Source of the DNA: Verrucomicrobiia bacterium
GTDB lineage: Bacteria; Verrucomicrobiota; Verrucomicrobiia; Verrucomicrobiales; DEV007
Direction of reading: 5' to 3'
Assembly: GCA_020439995.1 (NCBI GenBank)
Contig: JAGROY010000128.1
Location: 1-55,028 of the forward strand
Length of the DNA stretch: 55,028 bases
The translations under genes were made by a program, and so were the position numbers. Shown piece by piece: positions 31,769 through 41,435 of the stretch. The notes under the pieces were generated by a model, which worked only from the letters and a program-made list of their open reading frames with translations, was not told the DNA's origin and did no database searches. Within the stretch, counting starts at the first letter, position 1. Each line of letters begins with the position of its first letter.

Positions 31769-34384
31769 ATGACCAATTCTGACGACGACCCAGTTGAAAA
31801 ATCCGATCCTGATCTCGTGCTGGCTGCTCGACACGGTGATCGAAGTGCGTTCGTCGAGATCGTCGCGCGGCATCAGTCGCTCGTGTGTGGAATGGCTTAC
31901 GGAATTTTGAACGATCTCGCGGCAAGCGAGGATGTTGCTCAAGAAACGTTCCTCAAGGCATGGATGAAACTTGCCGACCTTCGCGAGCCTGAGAACCTTC
32001 GTCCATGGCTCGCGCGCATTGCCCGAAATGCCGCTCTGGGAAAACGGCGCGTCCAGCGAGAAGGCGCCTCCCTTGAGGAGATCGCCGAACTCAGAGACGA
32101 CGGGCCACTTCCCGATCAGGTCGCGGCTACCGCGGACGAGGCCACGCTCGTGCGCCAGCAATTGGCTGCCCTGCCTGAGGCTTACCGCGTGCCGCTCGTG
32201 CTCTTTTATCGCGAGGGAAAATCCGTCCGCGCGGTGGCGGAGGCCCTGGAACTCAGCGAGGACGTTGTCAAGAAGCGCCTCGCGCGCGGGCGATCGCAAT
32301 TGCGCCAGAGAATGGTCAGTCTAGTCGAAGTTTCGCTGGCAGACTCACGCCCAAACGCGGTCTTTACCATGGCAGTCGCGGCCGCTGTCGGTGCGCTTAC
32401 GAATCCCTCATCTGTCGCCGCGTCTGCCTTCACTGCCTCGGCGAACAGCGCGGCGGCTGCGACGGCCACCAGTAGCACATCCGTCATCCTTACCACCATG
32501 ACCTCCTTACAAGCTCCCATCTTTGCTGCCACGCTCGTAGCGTTTTTGTGCCTCCCGGTTGGCTATGCCACGCGGAAGTGGCTCGAACCCGAGCCGCCAA
32601 CACAAGCTCATTTAACCAACCCGTCGCTGCTTCCTGTGGAGACCGAACCGCGCGATCCTTTCGACATCTGGCCGAATAGTAAGCTGCTTGCCCAGTGGAA
32701 ACTCATGCACGAGACGCATGGGTATGGGCCTGACGCCATGCAGGCCATCATGAAGGAAATCAACGGGCTTCCGGACCCCTTCCGACGAGGTTCATTTCGT
32801 GCAGCCCTTCTGGCAGAGTGGGCCGAGATCGATCCCGAAGGCGGTTTTGCCTTCTTCAGCTCCCGACAGCATTCCTGGCTGCGAGGCCAGTTTGTCGACG
32901 AATGGCTTATTCGCGACCCAGATTCGACTATTACCGCACTGATGGCCAAGCCAGACGGCTGGGACACACTCGCTCTCGATCGATTGAGCGTGATCGCGCA
33001 GGAGTCTCCGAATCGGTTAGGCGAAATCGTCTCTCAATTGCCTGAACTCTCGGAATCTTGGAGTGAAAAAGTAACGAAAGCGTTCGCTGATTTGGCGGCG
33101 GTGGATCTTGAGAATGCCAGAGTCACCGCCGAGAGTTTGGGCGACAGGCATCGCGTGCAAGCGCTAGCCGGCGTCGCCAAGGCGTGGGCGATGCGCGATC
33201 CCGACCGTGCGCTCACTTGGGCAAAGGCTATCCCCGAGGGAAACGAGCGGGACGAAGTAATCCGTGGGGCATTGAAAGGGCTGGCGCATCGCTCACCGGG
33301 TGAAGCGCTCGAGCTTATCGGACTAGTGCCTCCAGGTGGTGCAGACAGTCATTTCGGCTCAACCACGGCTGCACGCGTGCTAGCGGAAGCGGCCGATGCG
33401 GATTTCGATGCGACGACGGCCTGGTTGGCTGCCAATCCAAAAAGATTGAGCTCTCTAGATATTGATGGGCTCACCGCTGAGATCTCGAAGCGCTTGAACG
33501 CGGATCCGAAGGCCTTTCTCGACGCGAGGGTCGCTGATGGTTCATTGCGCTCACTGGTCCCCTCGATTAGCACTGCGCTGATGAATGATTCCGGTGGCCA
33601 GGTAAAGGCCATCTGGGAATGGCTCGGACAGCACTCCCATGTTCCCGGCTGGAGAGAGCTACAGCGCCGCGTGGTTTCCAGCACCGCGTATTCGGATCCA
33701 GATAGCGCGTTGACAATCGTCGCGTCACTCGATGAATCGGAGGAATTCGACGGCCTTCGCTACGAATTTGGCTCGGCGATCTTTAACGGGGGCAGATTGC
33801 TTCACCGTTTTGATACGATCATGCAGAAGGCGCCTGCCTCCCTTCACGCTTCGATTTTGGCGGGTGCCTTTCGGAGTCTGAACAGCGACGCAGTCGGTGA
33901 TCCTCAGGTCTGGGTGGATCGGTTTGACGCCCTACCATCGGAAGCAAGAGCCGAAGCCGCGCGAGGATTCTCGCGCGCCTGGGCGGGAAGTGATCCGGCA
34001 GGCGCGGCGGCCTGGGCGCTCAAGTTGCCGGAAGGGCAGGTTCGTGAGGATGCGATCTCTAGCCTCTCTTGGACATGGACGGCAAACGATGCTCCTGCCG
34101 CGTCCGAGTGGATTGCCTCGTTACCAGAAGGCTCAGACCGCGATCGCGGAGCCCAGGCGCTGGCGACTGGCATCGCCTCCTCTTTGCCCGAAGAGGCATG
34201 GCAATGGGCAATCAGCATCTCCTCGCCAGAACGACGCGGAGAGGCCGCCTCCACCGTAGTCGCTCGAGCACTGGCCGGGCCGGTCGGCAAAAGCGCGGAC
34301 TTCGCGTCATGGATCGAGTCCGCTCCCCTCGCCCCCTCCCAGAAGGAACAGCTCCGTAAACAAACCTCAACGAGCGCCCCTTGA
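31769..34384 (+). CDS. ECF-type sigma factor fused to a membrane helix and long helical repeats
   Basis: 871 residues, the longest of the set. Sigma-2: ARHGDRSAFVEIVARHQSLV, ASEDVAQETFLKAWMKL, LRPWLARIARNAAL. Sigma-4: LPEAYRVPLVLFYREGKSVRAVAEALELSEDVVKKRLARG. The membrane helix is APIFAATLVAFLCLPVGYA (about 250-268). Clear repeats of about 34 residues follow: AWAMRDPDRALTWAKAIPEG, GFSRAWAGSDPAGAAAWALK, WTWTANDAPAASEWIASLPEG. The pattern alternates a D/N-x/P...A-x-x-W helix with an (L/I)PEG turn. The stop and the next start share one base (TGATG), so the partner protein is translationally coupled. Ligand, anti-sigma mechanism and regulon are unknown. Confidence 0.82.
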   Translation: MTNSDDDPVEKSDPDLVLAARHGDRSAFVEIVARHQSLVCGMAYGILNDLAASEDVAQETFLKAWMKLADLREPENLRPWLARIARNAALGKRRVQREGASLEEIAELRDDGPLPDQVAATADEATLVRQQLAALPEAYRVPLVLFYREGKSVRAVAEALELSEDVVKKRLARGRSQLRQRMVSLVEVSLADSRPNAVFTMAVAAAVGALTNPSSVAASAFTASANSAAAATATSSTSVILTTMTSLQAPIFAATLVAFLCLPVGYATRKWLEPEPPTQAHLTNPSLLPVETEPRDPFDIWPNSKLLAQWKLMHETHGYGPDAMQAIMKEINGLPDPFRRGSFRAALLAEWAEIDPEGGFAFFSSRQHSWLRGQFVDEWLIRDPDSTITALMAKPDGWDTLALDRLSVIAQESPNRLGEIVSQLPELSESWSEKVTKAFADLAAVDLENARVTAESLGDRHRVQALAGVAKAWAMRDPDRALTWAKAIPEGNERDEVIRGALKGLAHRSPGEALELIGLVPPGGADSHFGSTTAARVLAEAADADFDATTAWLAANPKRLSSLDIDGLTAEISKRLNADPKAFLDARVADGSLRSLVPSISTALMNDSGGQVKAIWEWLGQHSHVPGWRELQRRVVSSTAYSDPDSALTIVASLDESEEFDGLRYEFGSAIFNGGRLLHRFDTIMQKAPASLHASILAGAFRSLNSDAVGDPQVWVDRFDALPSEARAEAARGFSRAWAGSDPAGAAAWALKLPEGQVREDAISSLSWTWTANDAPAASEWIASLPEGSDRDRGAQALATGIASSLPEEAWQWAISISSPERRGEAASTVVARALAGPVGKSADFASWIESAPLAPSQKEQLRKQTSTSAP

Positions 34385-36030
34385 TGAAAAATCGATTTCC
34401 TATCTTCGCCGGCGCGGTCACGCTTGGCCTCTCCTTAGGCTTCGCCACGCGGGTGATTTCTCACCGTTTGGACGACGGGCGGATTCAACCGCCTCTCGCC
34501 GAATCTCCTGCCGGGAGCGCCCATGGCGCTGGCCTACTCCCGCCAAGCAGACAGCTAGCCGAAGAGGCCCCTGGGTTGGGAAAGACGGCACCGGAAAGAG
34601 AACTCCTTTCGAGCTCGAGTGGGGCCAGTCGCTGGTTGCATTGGGTAGGAGCCGCAGAGAGTGCGACGCTCGCCGACTTGCCACGTCTCGCAAGACTCTC
34701 CGAGGGGAGGCCTGCCGCCATTTCCATGCTCGTCGCTCGCTGGAGGGAACTTGATCCGGCCGATTTGCTGCGGGTGGTCGGTGAACAGGCGAATGACCCG
34801 CGCTTTCCAACGATGGAACTTGCTCAAGAGCTGCTGGACGAATGGGTGAAGTCCGATCCCGCTGCGGTTGCTGCGGCCATGCGTGACTCAGAATCGGCCG
34901 AAATCCATCGATGGCGGCACCGTGTAGCAGCCGCTATTTTCAAAAAAGATGTCGAGCTGGGCTTGGAACTCCTGTCCGAGTGGGGTTTCGATTCCTATGC
35001 CCCCAGCATGGACAAAGTGAAGGAATGGGCTCGCTCTGATCCACGCCGGGCGATGGAGTTCACACTCGCGCATCCCGCCGGAGCCGCTACGGTCGCAGCG
35101 CTTGAAGCGATTGGTCAGGAATGGGGCAAAAGCGATCCGGCCGCAGCATTGGCGTTTGCCTCCCAGACCTCCAGCGTGCTCGGAGGGAAGATGGCGAATG
35201 CTGTGCTCACGACTTGGGCAAAGCAAGATCTCGAAGCAGCGGGCGCGTGGCTCGCTGAGAACGATCCCTCCACACTTCGCCGGCTGGCCCCAGGCTTCGT
35301 CGAAGTCTGGGCTGGCAAGGATCCTGACGGCGCCCTCAGCTGGAGTCAGGCGTTCCTGGAAGGTGCCAATCGAACCGCAGCCGTCGCCTCGGTGGTGCGT
35401 AGCCTGGTAAAGCAGGATCAACTCCGAGCGGCTAACGTCGTTGACAACCTTCCGGCTTCACCCGAGCGCTCTGCAGCGGCTCTCGCCGTCGCGTCCGCAT
35501 GGTTCCCTCGATGGGGGGAGACCCAGCCAGTGCCACCCGAAGCGATCAATTGGCTTAGCAAGCTCGACTCTGATTCCCTTTCGAAGGTTCTCAGTTCCAT
35601 TTCCTGGCAGTGGCTTCAACGAGATCGTGCAGAGATCGCGGACTTCCTCACGACACCTGCGGCAGGGATGACCGACTCCACTGCCTACAGCCTGGTGGGG
35701 AGTGAACTCGCTCGACACGACCCACAGAGTGCAACGGCATGGCTTGATGCCGTCCCTGAGAATCGCGCAGAAGCCGCCGCAAAAGCCGTGTTTCAGAGTT
35801 GGCAAAACGCACAGGCCGACAAGGCAATGGCCTGGCTAGAGGGCCTCTCAGACTCGACTAGGGATCAAGCACTTCGACGCGGGGCCGTAGCTCACCTCGT
35901 GCTCAATGACAGATCGCCCCAATCCGCAGAAGCCATTCCCGAAGCTCTGCGGCCACTCGCCCGAGAGATTATTTCCACCACACACATGAGCGCCGAACAG
36001 CGAACTGCACTACTAAAAATATTCGAGTGA
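34384..36030 (+). CDS. Membrane-anchored helical-repeat partner of the sigma fusion at 31769
   Basis: 548 residues from ATG 34384. The N-terminal anchor is FPIFAGAVTLGLSLGFATRV, then a linker and the repeat array: WRELDPADLLRVV, WVKSDPAAVAAAM, WARSDPRRAMEF, WGKSDPAAALAFA, WAKQDLEAAGAWLAEN, WAGKDPDGALSWSQ. This is the most regular W-x-x-x-D-P series in the window. It resembles the partner at 41436 along its whole length, including AMAWLEGL near the end, so the two gene pairs are paralogous. Probably exported and anchored in the inner membrane. Confidence 0.78.
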   Translation: MKNRFPIFAGAVTLGLSLGFATRVISHRLDDGRIQPPLAESPAGSAHGAGLLPPSRQLAEEAPGLGKTAPERELLSSSSGASRWLHWVGAAESATLADLPRLARLSEGRPAAISMLVARWRELDPADLLRVVGEQANDPRFPTMELAQELLDEWVKSDPAAVAAAMRDSESAEIHRWRHRVAAAIFKKDVELGLELLSEWGFDSYAPSMDKVKEWARSDPRRAMEFTLAHPAGAATVAALEAIGQEWGKSDPAAALAFASQTSSVLGGKMANAVLTTWAKQDLEAAGAWLAENDPSTLRRLAPGFVEVWAGKDPDGALSWSQAFLEGANRTAAVASVVRSLVKQDQLRAANVVDNLPASPERSAAALAVASAWFPRWGETQPVPPEAINWLSKLDSDSLSKVLSSISWQWLQRDRAEIADFLTTPAAGMTDSTAYSLVGSELARHDPQSATAWLDAVPENRAEAAAKAVFQSWQNAQADKAMAWLEGLSDSTRDQALRRGAVAHLVLNDRSPQSAEAIPEALRPLAREIISTTHMSAEQRTALLKIFE

Positions 36031-36066
36031 CGAAGAGGTGTTTTGATAACATTCCAACGCGAACCG

Positions 36067-36291
36067 CTACTCAATGAGTTTCTGCTGTAGCTCGGCAAGT
36101 TGCTTGCGCAACTCCTGAATCTCACGCTGCATACGCACGGTCGTTGAACCGACGAAGAAGAAACACATGGGCAGGAAACAGTAGAATGCCGGCTTCCACA
36201 CTCCCGAGTCAGAACCCATTTGGATCGAAAGCGCGAGCAGTGAGAGGAAAGCACAAAAGGCGGCGGGTATCCAGTGAGCGATGGTTTTCAT
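36067..36291 (-). CDS. Small membrane protein with C-terminal coiled coil
   Basis: 75 residues from ATG 36291. Two hydrophobic segments (HWIPAAFCAFLSLLALSIQM and AFYCFLPMCFFFVG) are followed by a short coiled coil (MQREIQELRKQLAELQQKLIE). It has the form of many small uncharacterised membrane proteins that oligomerise through their tails. It is divergent from the BlaI-like gene, from which it is separated by about 75 bases, and could be under the same control. No function can be assigned. Confidence 0.6.
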   Translation of the reverse strand: MKTIAHWIPAAFCAFLSLLALSIQMGSDSGVWKPAFYCFLPMCFFFVGSTTVRMQREIQELRKQLAELQQKLIE

Positions 36292-36317
36292 AGTATTGGG
36301 TGCGGTAAATGCGAAAA

Positions 36318-36363
36318 TTTCACAGTTCACCTTGCGTTGTCAATTTATCTGTGAAAAGTTCAC
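36318..36363. promoter_or_regulatory. Possible operator upstream of the BlaI-like gene at 36366
   Basis: TTTCACAG (36318-36325) is repeated inverted as CTGTGAAA (36349-36356), and GTGAA-AAG-TTCAC (36351-36363) is itself a dyad just before the ATG. Such dyads at a BlaI promoter suggest autoregulation, but they do not match the TACGACA-type sites seen at 51599, so this BlaI may have a different specificity. Confidence 0.35.
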
Positions 36364-36365
36364 AC

Positions 36366-36737
36366 ATGATGAAGAAGCCATCGGTGACTGATTTAAATTC
36401 GGTTGAACTAGAAGTGCTGGGAATTCTTTGGTCGGATTCCCCGCTGAACCCTCCAGAAATTGAAGCCGCGTTGAGCCGGGACATCGAGAATGCCACGCTG
36501 CGCTCACTGTTAGTCGGTCTTGTTGAGAAAGGCTATTTGAAACGGGAACGCCGTGGAAGAGCCTATTTCTATAAGCCCGCCCAGCAGGCGCGCGTGGTTA
36601 GGCGCAAGCTTGCCGATCGGCTTGCAAACGTCTTTGCAGAAGGATCCCGCCTCGGCCTTATCGCCCAACTCATCAAGGACGAAAAGCTCACGTCGGCTCA
36701 GATCAGAGAGCTTGAGAACCTAGCAAAGGGCGAGTGA
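36366..36737 (+). CDS. BlaI/MecI-family transcriptional repressor
   Basis: About 123 residues (ATG 36366 or 36369). Winged-helix pattern: VTDLNSVELEVLGILWSDSPLNPPEIEAAL, NATLRSLLVGLVEKGYLKRERRGRAYFYKP, and a C-terminal dimerisation helix (QLIKDEKLTSAQIRELENLAK). BlaI proteins repress their operon until cleaved after signalling by a BlaR1-type membrane peptidase. Here the BlaR1-like gene begins one base after this stop. No clear Shine-Dalgarno sequence is visible. This is the first of two BlaI-like genes in the window; the second is at 51164. Confidence 0.88.
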   Translation: MMKKPSVTDLNSVELEVLGILWSDSPLNPPEIEAALSRDIENATLRSLLVGLVEKGYLKRERRGRAYFYKPAQQARVVRRKLADRLANVFAEGSRLGLIAQLIKDEKLTSAQIRELENLAKGE

Positions 36738-36738
36738 A

Positions 36739-38817
36739 ATGCCGATGCTCCTCATCTATCTGATCAAAGCCACACTTGTGTTAGGAGCGGCGCTCCTGGG
36801 TTACTCTTGGCTCATTCGACGCAATCCCCGTTGGCGAATCCTTTTGTGTGAGCTCAGCGCGGGCCTCGTACTCGTGCTCCCACTCGCACCATTGCTACCC
36901 ATTTCGATCACCCTCCCGTGGCTTCCTTCGCCGAGTGTCTCAGGATTCCCTGATTCGACCAACTCTCTAACGTTAGGTTCCACACTGAGCCGCATCATTC
37001 CGGATGACCCGTCCCAAGATCTTATCGCAGACACCAGCGCATCGATGGAGGAATTCGCCGTCACCGAGGGTGCTTTGGTAGAGAGTCGGATCCTCTCGAT
37101 GACGACCGTGCCATGGAGCATTTACATTCTTGGTCTGCTTTGGCTAGGCTACCGACGTGTCCGGTCCCACTATCAATTGGCGTCGGTTCTCGATGAATTC
37201 GTGGCACCCGACCCTGAGATCCGAGCCGAATTCGAAAAGATCTCCCACGAAATGGGTCTCACCAAGGCACCTAGGCTTATCATCGTTCCCCTCGATATTT
37301 CGCCATTCTGTATGGGCGTTAGGGATCGTGCCGTCGTGCTTCCGAAAGCGATTACGCGACGCGTCGATTACCGAACCATGGTGCTGCGGCATGAATTGAG
37401 CCATGTGGCGAGGCACGACGTCCTGCGCACGACTTTCATGGGGATCGCTACCGCGCTGCTTTGGTTCCATCCTCTCATTTGGTTGATTCGCAGGGGGCAC
37501 ACGTCTTCGATCGAAGAACTCAGCGACCGAGTCGCTTCGGGAAACGCCGACGGCAGAGGGAAGTATCGCACGATGTTGGCAGATCAAGCCCTATCATTGA
37601 GACATGCTCGCCAGAAGGTGCCATTTGCGCTCGGCATTTTCGGGACACCACAAATCATCGTCCGACTGCGCCGTTTGGAGGCGATGCGCACTTACACGCC
37701 ATTGCATCGTGGATGGCTTGCTCTAGGTGTCCTTGGTGCCGTATTGCCGTTGTTTCTGTTAGTTGCTTTCACCGACCTCTCTCATGGTCAATCCACCACC
37801 CACACGCAGCGACCACTTTCATGGATTCCCGACCTAACAGAAGAACAAAGTCTCCAAGCCGACCTCTTGGTGAAGAACTCCCTGGCCCGACTGGTGGCCT
37901 GGCAAGCACCTGATGGCAGCTTCCCGAGGGAAAGCAAGAAGCGGGAAGGCATGCATGAGGCGGGCGTGACCGGACTTGCAGGTATGGCCTTCTTTTCTCA
38001 CGGCGGACAGCTCGGGAACTCGCCTTACCACGAGCCCATGACACGCTGCGCCAGGTATATCCTCAGGTGCCAATCAGACGACGGGTGGTTCCACGAATCT
38101 CCCGGCGGCAACAGGAATCCGCTCTATCATCATGCCATTTCGATCTGGTTCTTAGCCAATGCGAAAGACGCCCTCCCGGAAAACATGGCCATTGAGATCG
38201 CAGCGGCGTTGCCTAAAGGGCTCTCCAACTTGATCAAGGCGCAAGCTGTGCCAAAGGTCGCGAGTGCGCAGGGTGGCTGGAGATACACGGCGGAATCGAA
38301 AGACAGCGATATCTCCTGCACACTGTGGGCGATGAAAGCCCTCATCGCCGCGCTCGATCACGACAACTCGCAAGAGTGTTATCGCGCGCTTGATGCGGCG
38401 ACCGCTTACGTAGCCGGATTGCAAGCCAACGATGGCGGATTCAGTTATGTTGCGGGCTTTCGATCGATGCCGTCTACCAGTTCGCGTACCGCTATGGGCC
38501 TCTACTGTTTGCAGGCTGCGGGAAAGGGCGATTCCGAATCCGCCAAGCGGGCGATCAAGCTCATCCTAACAAAACGCTTTGAGATCAACGAACCCTATGA
38601 GTTTTACGGCACCTACATGGCGGCGGAAGCCGTGTGGCTTCGTGAGGGCGACGATGCTCAGCAGTTCGCGACGTGGATGTTAGACCACCTGAGCTTCAGG
38701 CAGGAAGACGACGGCGTTTGGCCTAGCAAACTCGGCGATGTGATGGGCACGGTATCGGTGGCGCTTGCCTTTTCGCCGCCTCGCTTTGTCCAATGGCATC
38801 CACCGGTTGAAGAATGA
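36739..38817 (+). CDS. BlaR1-like M56 peptidase fused to a terpene-cyclase-like toroid domain
   Basis: 692 residues. The N-terminal M56 domain has several membrane helices (LLIYLIKATLVLGAALLGYS, VLVLPLAPLLPIS, LLWFHPLIWLI, LALGVLGAVLPLFLLVAF) and the zinc motif HELSH (218-222) followed by RHDV. The extracytoplasmic part, from about residue 365, is a prenyltransferase/squalene-cyclase-like alpha-alpha toroid with repeated QxxDGxF/W motifs: WQAPDGSFP, CQSDDGWFH, LQANDGGFS, RQEDDGVW. Catalytic DxDD is not evident, so it is more likely a binding domain. In canonical BlaR1 this position holds a penicillin-binding sensor. It probably senses an extracellular or lipid ligand and cleaves or inactivates the BlaI encoded just upstream. 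Confidence 0.82.
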   Translation: MPMLLIYLIKATLVLGAALLGYSWLIRRNPRWRILLCELSAGLVLVLPLAPLLPISITLPWLPSPSVSGFPDSTNSLTLGSTLSRIIPDDPSQDLIADTSASMEEFAVTEGALVESRILSMTTVPWSIYILGLLWLGYRRVRSHYQLASVLDEFVAPDPEIRAEFEKISHEMGLTKAPRLIIVPLDISPFCMGVRDRAVVLPKAITRRVDYRTMVLRHELSHVARHDVLRTTFMGIATALLWFHPLIWLIRRGHTSSIEELSDRVASGNADGRGKYRTMLADQALSLRHARQKVPFALGIFGTPQIIVRLRRLEAMRTYTPLHRGWLALGVLGAVLPLFLLVAFTDLSHGQSTTHTQRPLSWIPDLTEEQSLQADLLVKNSLARLVAWQAPDGSFPRESKKREGMHEAGVTGLAGMAFFSHGGQLGNSPYHEPMTRCARYILRCQSDDGWFHESPGGNRNPLYHHAISIWFLANAKDALPENMAIEIAAALPKGLSNLIKAQAVPKVASAQGGWRYTAESKDSDISCTLWAMKALIAALDHDNSQECYRALDAATAYVAGLQANDGGFSYVAGFRSMPSTSSRTAMGLYCLQAAGKGDSESAKRAIKLILTKRFEINEPYEFYGTYMAAEAVWLREGDDAQQFATWMLDHLSFRQEDDGVWPSKLGDVMGTVSVALAFSPPRFVQWHPPVEE

Positions 38818-39236
38818 CCATCGAATCAATCGGAGATTTCGCCTTTCGGGATTTCTCATGGGCGGCATTTCGAACCAAACGTGACGAAAGGAAACGGTCT
38901 TTTGCTGTGGTTTGAGGTCGATGACTTCGACGAGGCCCTGCGGCGGATCGAGGATCTTGGTGCGGAAGTTATTCTCCCGAAACACCGTAACCCACCTGAA
39001 GGCGACGGCGGGCCCAATCACTCGTCGATTCGGAAATGACTGGGCGTTTACATGTAGTAGGCGAGGCGTATCAGAAAGAGCCGAAGCAGGACAGAAGGAA
39101 TCGACGAAAATACCATTTCCCGATCGGGAAACAATCGTTCCATTGCAGCGAAACCAGAAGGCAGCGACGCGGAGGACCGAAAACATCACGTATTTCGATA
39201 TCTGATGTTTTGCCAGGAAATCTCTCGGATACTGGT
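38818..39236. other. Intergenic region holding a VOC-domain remnant
   Basis: About 420 bases between the convergent ends of the M56 gene and a sigma fusion. Apart from the glyoxalase-like remnant (38881-39039) I see no gene, terminator or repeat. Confidence 0.5.
38881..39039 (+). pseudogene. Remnant of a glyoxalase/bleomycin-resistance (VOC) family gene
   Basis: The frame from GTG 38881 reads NGLLLWFEVDDFDEALRRI, EDLGAEVILPKHRNPPEG and then unrelated residues to a TGA. The first part matches the middle of VOC-superfamily proteins (F-V-D-D/N-x-x-A...L-G-A). The usual N-terminal beta-alpha-beta unit and the C-terminal metal-binding strand (RDPDGY) are absent, so this is a fragment left after deletion. 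Confidence 0.65.
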
Positions 39237-41231
39237 TCAATTCACGGTCAAACTACCTCCAGCAGGATCGGAAGCTAAAAACTGTTCCAGGCCTGCCGGA
39301 TCCTTTTTTTGCCACACGTGGGCAACGCCGTTCATGACACGAAGCCGCTGATCAGGATCGGTGATCGACCTCGCCCAGTTCATCGCCTCGGGAGGATTGG
39401 CATGGCGTACGCGAGCGACGTATCGTTCAAATGGCACATCCAGCAACGGGGAGGGCTTCGCGTCGGCCAGCCACCTCGCCGCTCCCACTTGGTCGAAGCT
39501 TAGCCATTTTTCCAGAGCGCCACCGAACTGTTCTTTCGTTTGCAGCTCGCGGGGGAGTGAGGTCAGCCAGTCCATGGTGGCTTGCGGGTCAACCTGCGCC
39601 CACCCTTTTGCCAGATAAAGTGCGGGCTCGGGATCGGCACGAAGATCGACATGCGATTCCATCCACTCCTTTGCGGCAGTGGGATCGCTGAGAGACCATC
39701 GTTGCACGAGTTGCGCACTGGCTAGATTCCTTAGGTTTCCCTCGGGGAGGTCTCCAACCCAGGCGGGCATCCCGCTGGAGTCTTTATGTTCGTAAACGTG
39801 GGCCAAGGCCTGCCAGAGTTGCCCGCCGGAAAGAAGCACCAGATCATCCGAATTGGCTTCGACAAAGTCGTAGAACTCACGGGCGCTGAGATCTCCTTCT
39901 GCGGCACCCTTCATGATTTGCCAGTAGGGATGGCTGGCACGTTGCTCCGGCGGCAGGGCGTTGGCGTACGCCCAAGCAGCGTCTGGATCGTGGGCAGCCC
40001 AACCGGCGTAGGCGGCCCCGAGGGCATGTGCTCTCAGCGCGGAAGCCTCAATGGAATTCGCCGCAAGTTCGACGGCGAATCTGCCATCGTGGCGGCCAAT
40101 CTCTTGCACCAGCTTGAGGAGGGTGGATCGCTGATGTTCGCTCATTGGCAGACCGACGACTTCGTCAAACATGGTCTGCAGTTCCGAAAGCGACCGCTTT
40201 TCACCAATGAATGCCGAGATTTCCTCGGCATGCGGTCGCACCTGCTGCATCAGGACGTTGCGCAGAAATTCTGCGTCCGATGTCCCGCTGACTAGGGCCT
40301 GTGCCAGCAGACTGTCCGGATCCAACCGAATCGTTGTCGATGCGGGAGTCTTCGCCCGTGCACTTGCGGTGAGCTCAATTTGCGGAGTGATTCTGTCTGC
40401 CGATAAGGCCTCGCGGAGTTCAGCCTTTGTCCTGGCAAGCTGGCGATTCTGAATCCCGATGGGAACGGCGGCGAGGAGCACCACGGTGATGGCGGTAAGA
40501 GCGATTTGTTTTCCGTAGGTCATGGTCTGTAGGGTGTTGAGGGATAGTGAGGCGTGAGAAAGAGACGCTGCGGTTGTCCCAGCCTGGTTGCAGATTGAGG
40601 TGACGAGCCCGGCAGGGGGGGTCTCGACGAAGGCTTCTGAAAGGACTCCAGCTACCGCTGCGGTGGACAAGACGACGCCACGTCGATGCAACAAGCCGGC
40701 CAGTCTTGAGAGAGCCCGTTCCGATTGCTTCCGAACCGCTGATTCCGATTTACCTAACAAGGGCGCCAGTTCCCTCAGCGTGTGGCCTTGATAGAATCGC
40801 ATCACCAGAAAATGCCGATCGCTCGATTCGAGTGCGGCTATTGCCTCGTCGAGATGACCCAGGGCCGGATGTTCTGCCGTATTCGAATCCTGCCATTCCC
40901 CGACTGAGGTCGAGTAGTCGCTCAGGACGCGCCGGTAGTTTCGTTCTTTTCGCATGATCCGCAGGGCTTCCAGAGTGGCGGTTTTGTGCAGCCACGCCAC
41001 CACGTTGGAATGATCGACCAGGGCGCTGGCCTTCCGTAGCAGGATGGCGAATGTCAGTTGCGCGACGTCCTCGGCCATCTCCCGGTTTCGCGTTACCCTC
41101 AACCCAGCACCAAACACCACGCCCGCGTGGCGGCGGACGAGCGCCTCGAATGCGCCCTCCGATCCCGTCTCGACGAAGTTTCTGAGGTGTTCTCTATCGC
41201 TTTTCTCCATGGGAATGGACACCGGCATCAT
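39237..41231 (-). CDS. ECF-type sigma factor fused to a membrane helix and helical repeats
   Basis: About 664 residues from ATG 41231 (ATGs at 41228 and 41210 are alternatives). Sigma-2: FVETGSEGAFEALVRRHAGVVFGAGLR, MAEDVAQLTFAILLRKA, VVAWLHKTATLEA. Sigma-4: LESSDRHFLVMRFYQGHTLRELAPLLGKSESAVRKQSERAL. Linker SLNTLQTMTYGKQ and helix IALTAITVVLLAAVPIGIQ follow, then repeats (WAAHDPDAAWAYANALPPEQ, WSLSDPTAAKEWMESH, WAQVDPQATMDWLTSLP). It lies 204 bases downstream of the repeat partner at 41436 and has no partner of its own further on. The TMTYGK linker is shared with the fusion at 24333, suggesting recent common ancestry. Confidence 0.8.
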   Translation of the reverse strand: MMPVSIPMEKSDREHLRNFVETGSEGAFEALVRRHAGVVFGAGLRVTRNREMAEDVAQLTFAILLRKASALVDHSNVVAWLHKTATLEALRIMRKERNYRRVLSDYSTSVGEWQDSNTAEHPALGHLDEAIAALESSDRHFLVMRFYQGHTLRELAPLLGKSESAVRKQSERALSRLAGLLHRRGVVLSTAAVAGVLSEAFVETPPAGLVTSICNQAGTTAASLSHASLSLNTLQTMTYGKQIALTAITVVLLAAVPIGIQNRQLARTKAELREALSADRITPQIELTASARAKTPASTTIRLDPDSLLAQALVSGTSDAEFLRNVLMQQVRPHAEEISAFIGEKRSLSELQTMFDEVVGLPMSEHQRSTLLKLVQEIGRHDGRFAVELAANSIEASALRAHALGAAYAGWAAHDPDAAWAYANALPPEQRASHPYWQIMKGAAEGDLSAREFYDFVEANSDDLVLLSGGQLWQALAHVYEHKDSSGMPAWVGDLPEGNLRNLASAQLVQRWSLSDPTAAKEWMESHVDLRADPEPALYLAKGWAQVDPQATMDWLTSLPRELQTKEQFGGALEKWLSFDQVGAARWLADAKPSPLLDVPFERYVARVRHANPPEAMNWARSITDPDQRLRVMNGVAHVWQKKDPAGLEQFLASDPAGGSLTVN

Positions 41232-41435
41232 GAATAGTACTTCGCGTGCGGGCAAAAGAGTGACAGGAAATGACGACTTTTTGATTCCGCTTAGATTTCG
41301 TTGCTGGAAGGACACCAGTCTCTGAACTAAGGTCGTCACCGCATCAAAAGAAGACACCTGCTCCCCTTTTAAACGGTTCCCTTCTGAGCAATTGCCTCGA
41401 ATGCTTCCTTCCAGCAGCACGCCGCCAGGTGTCAA

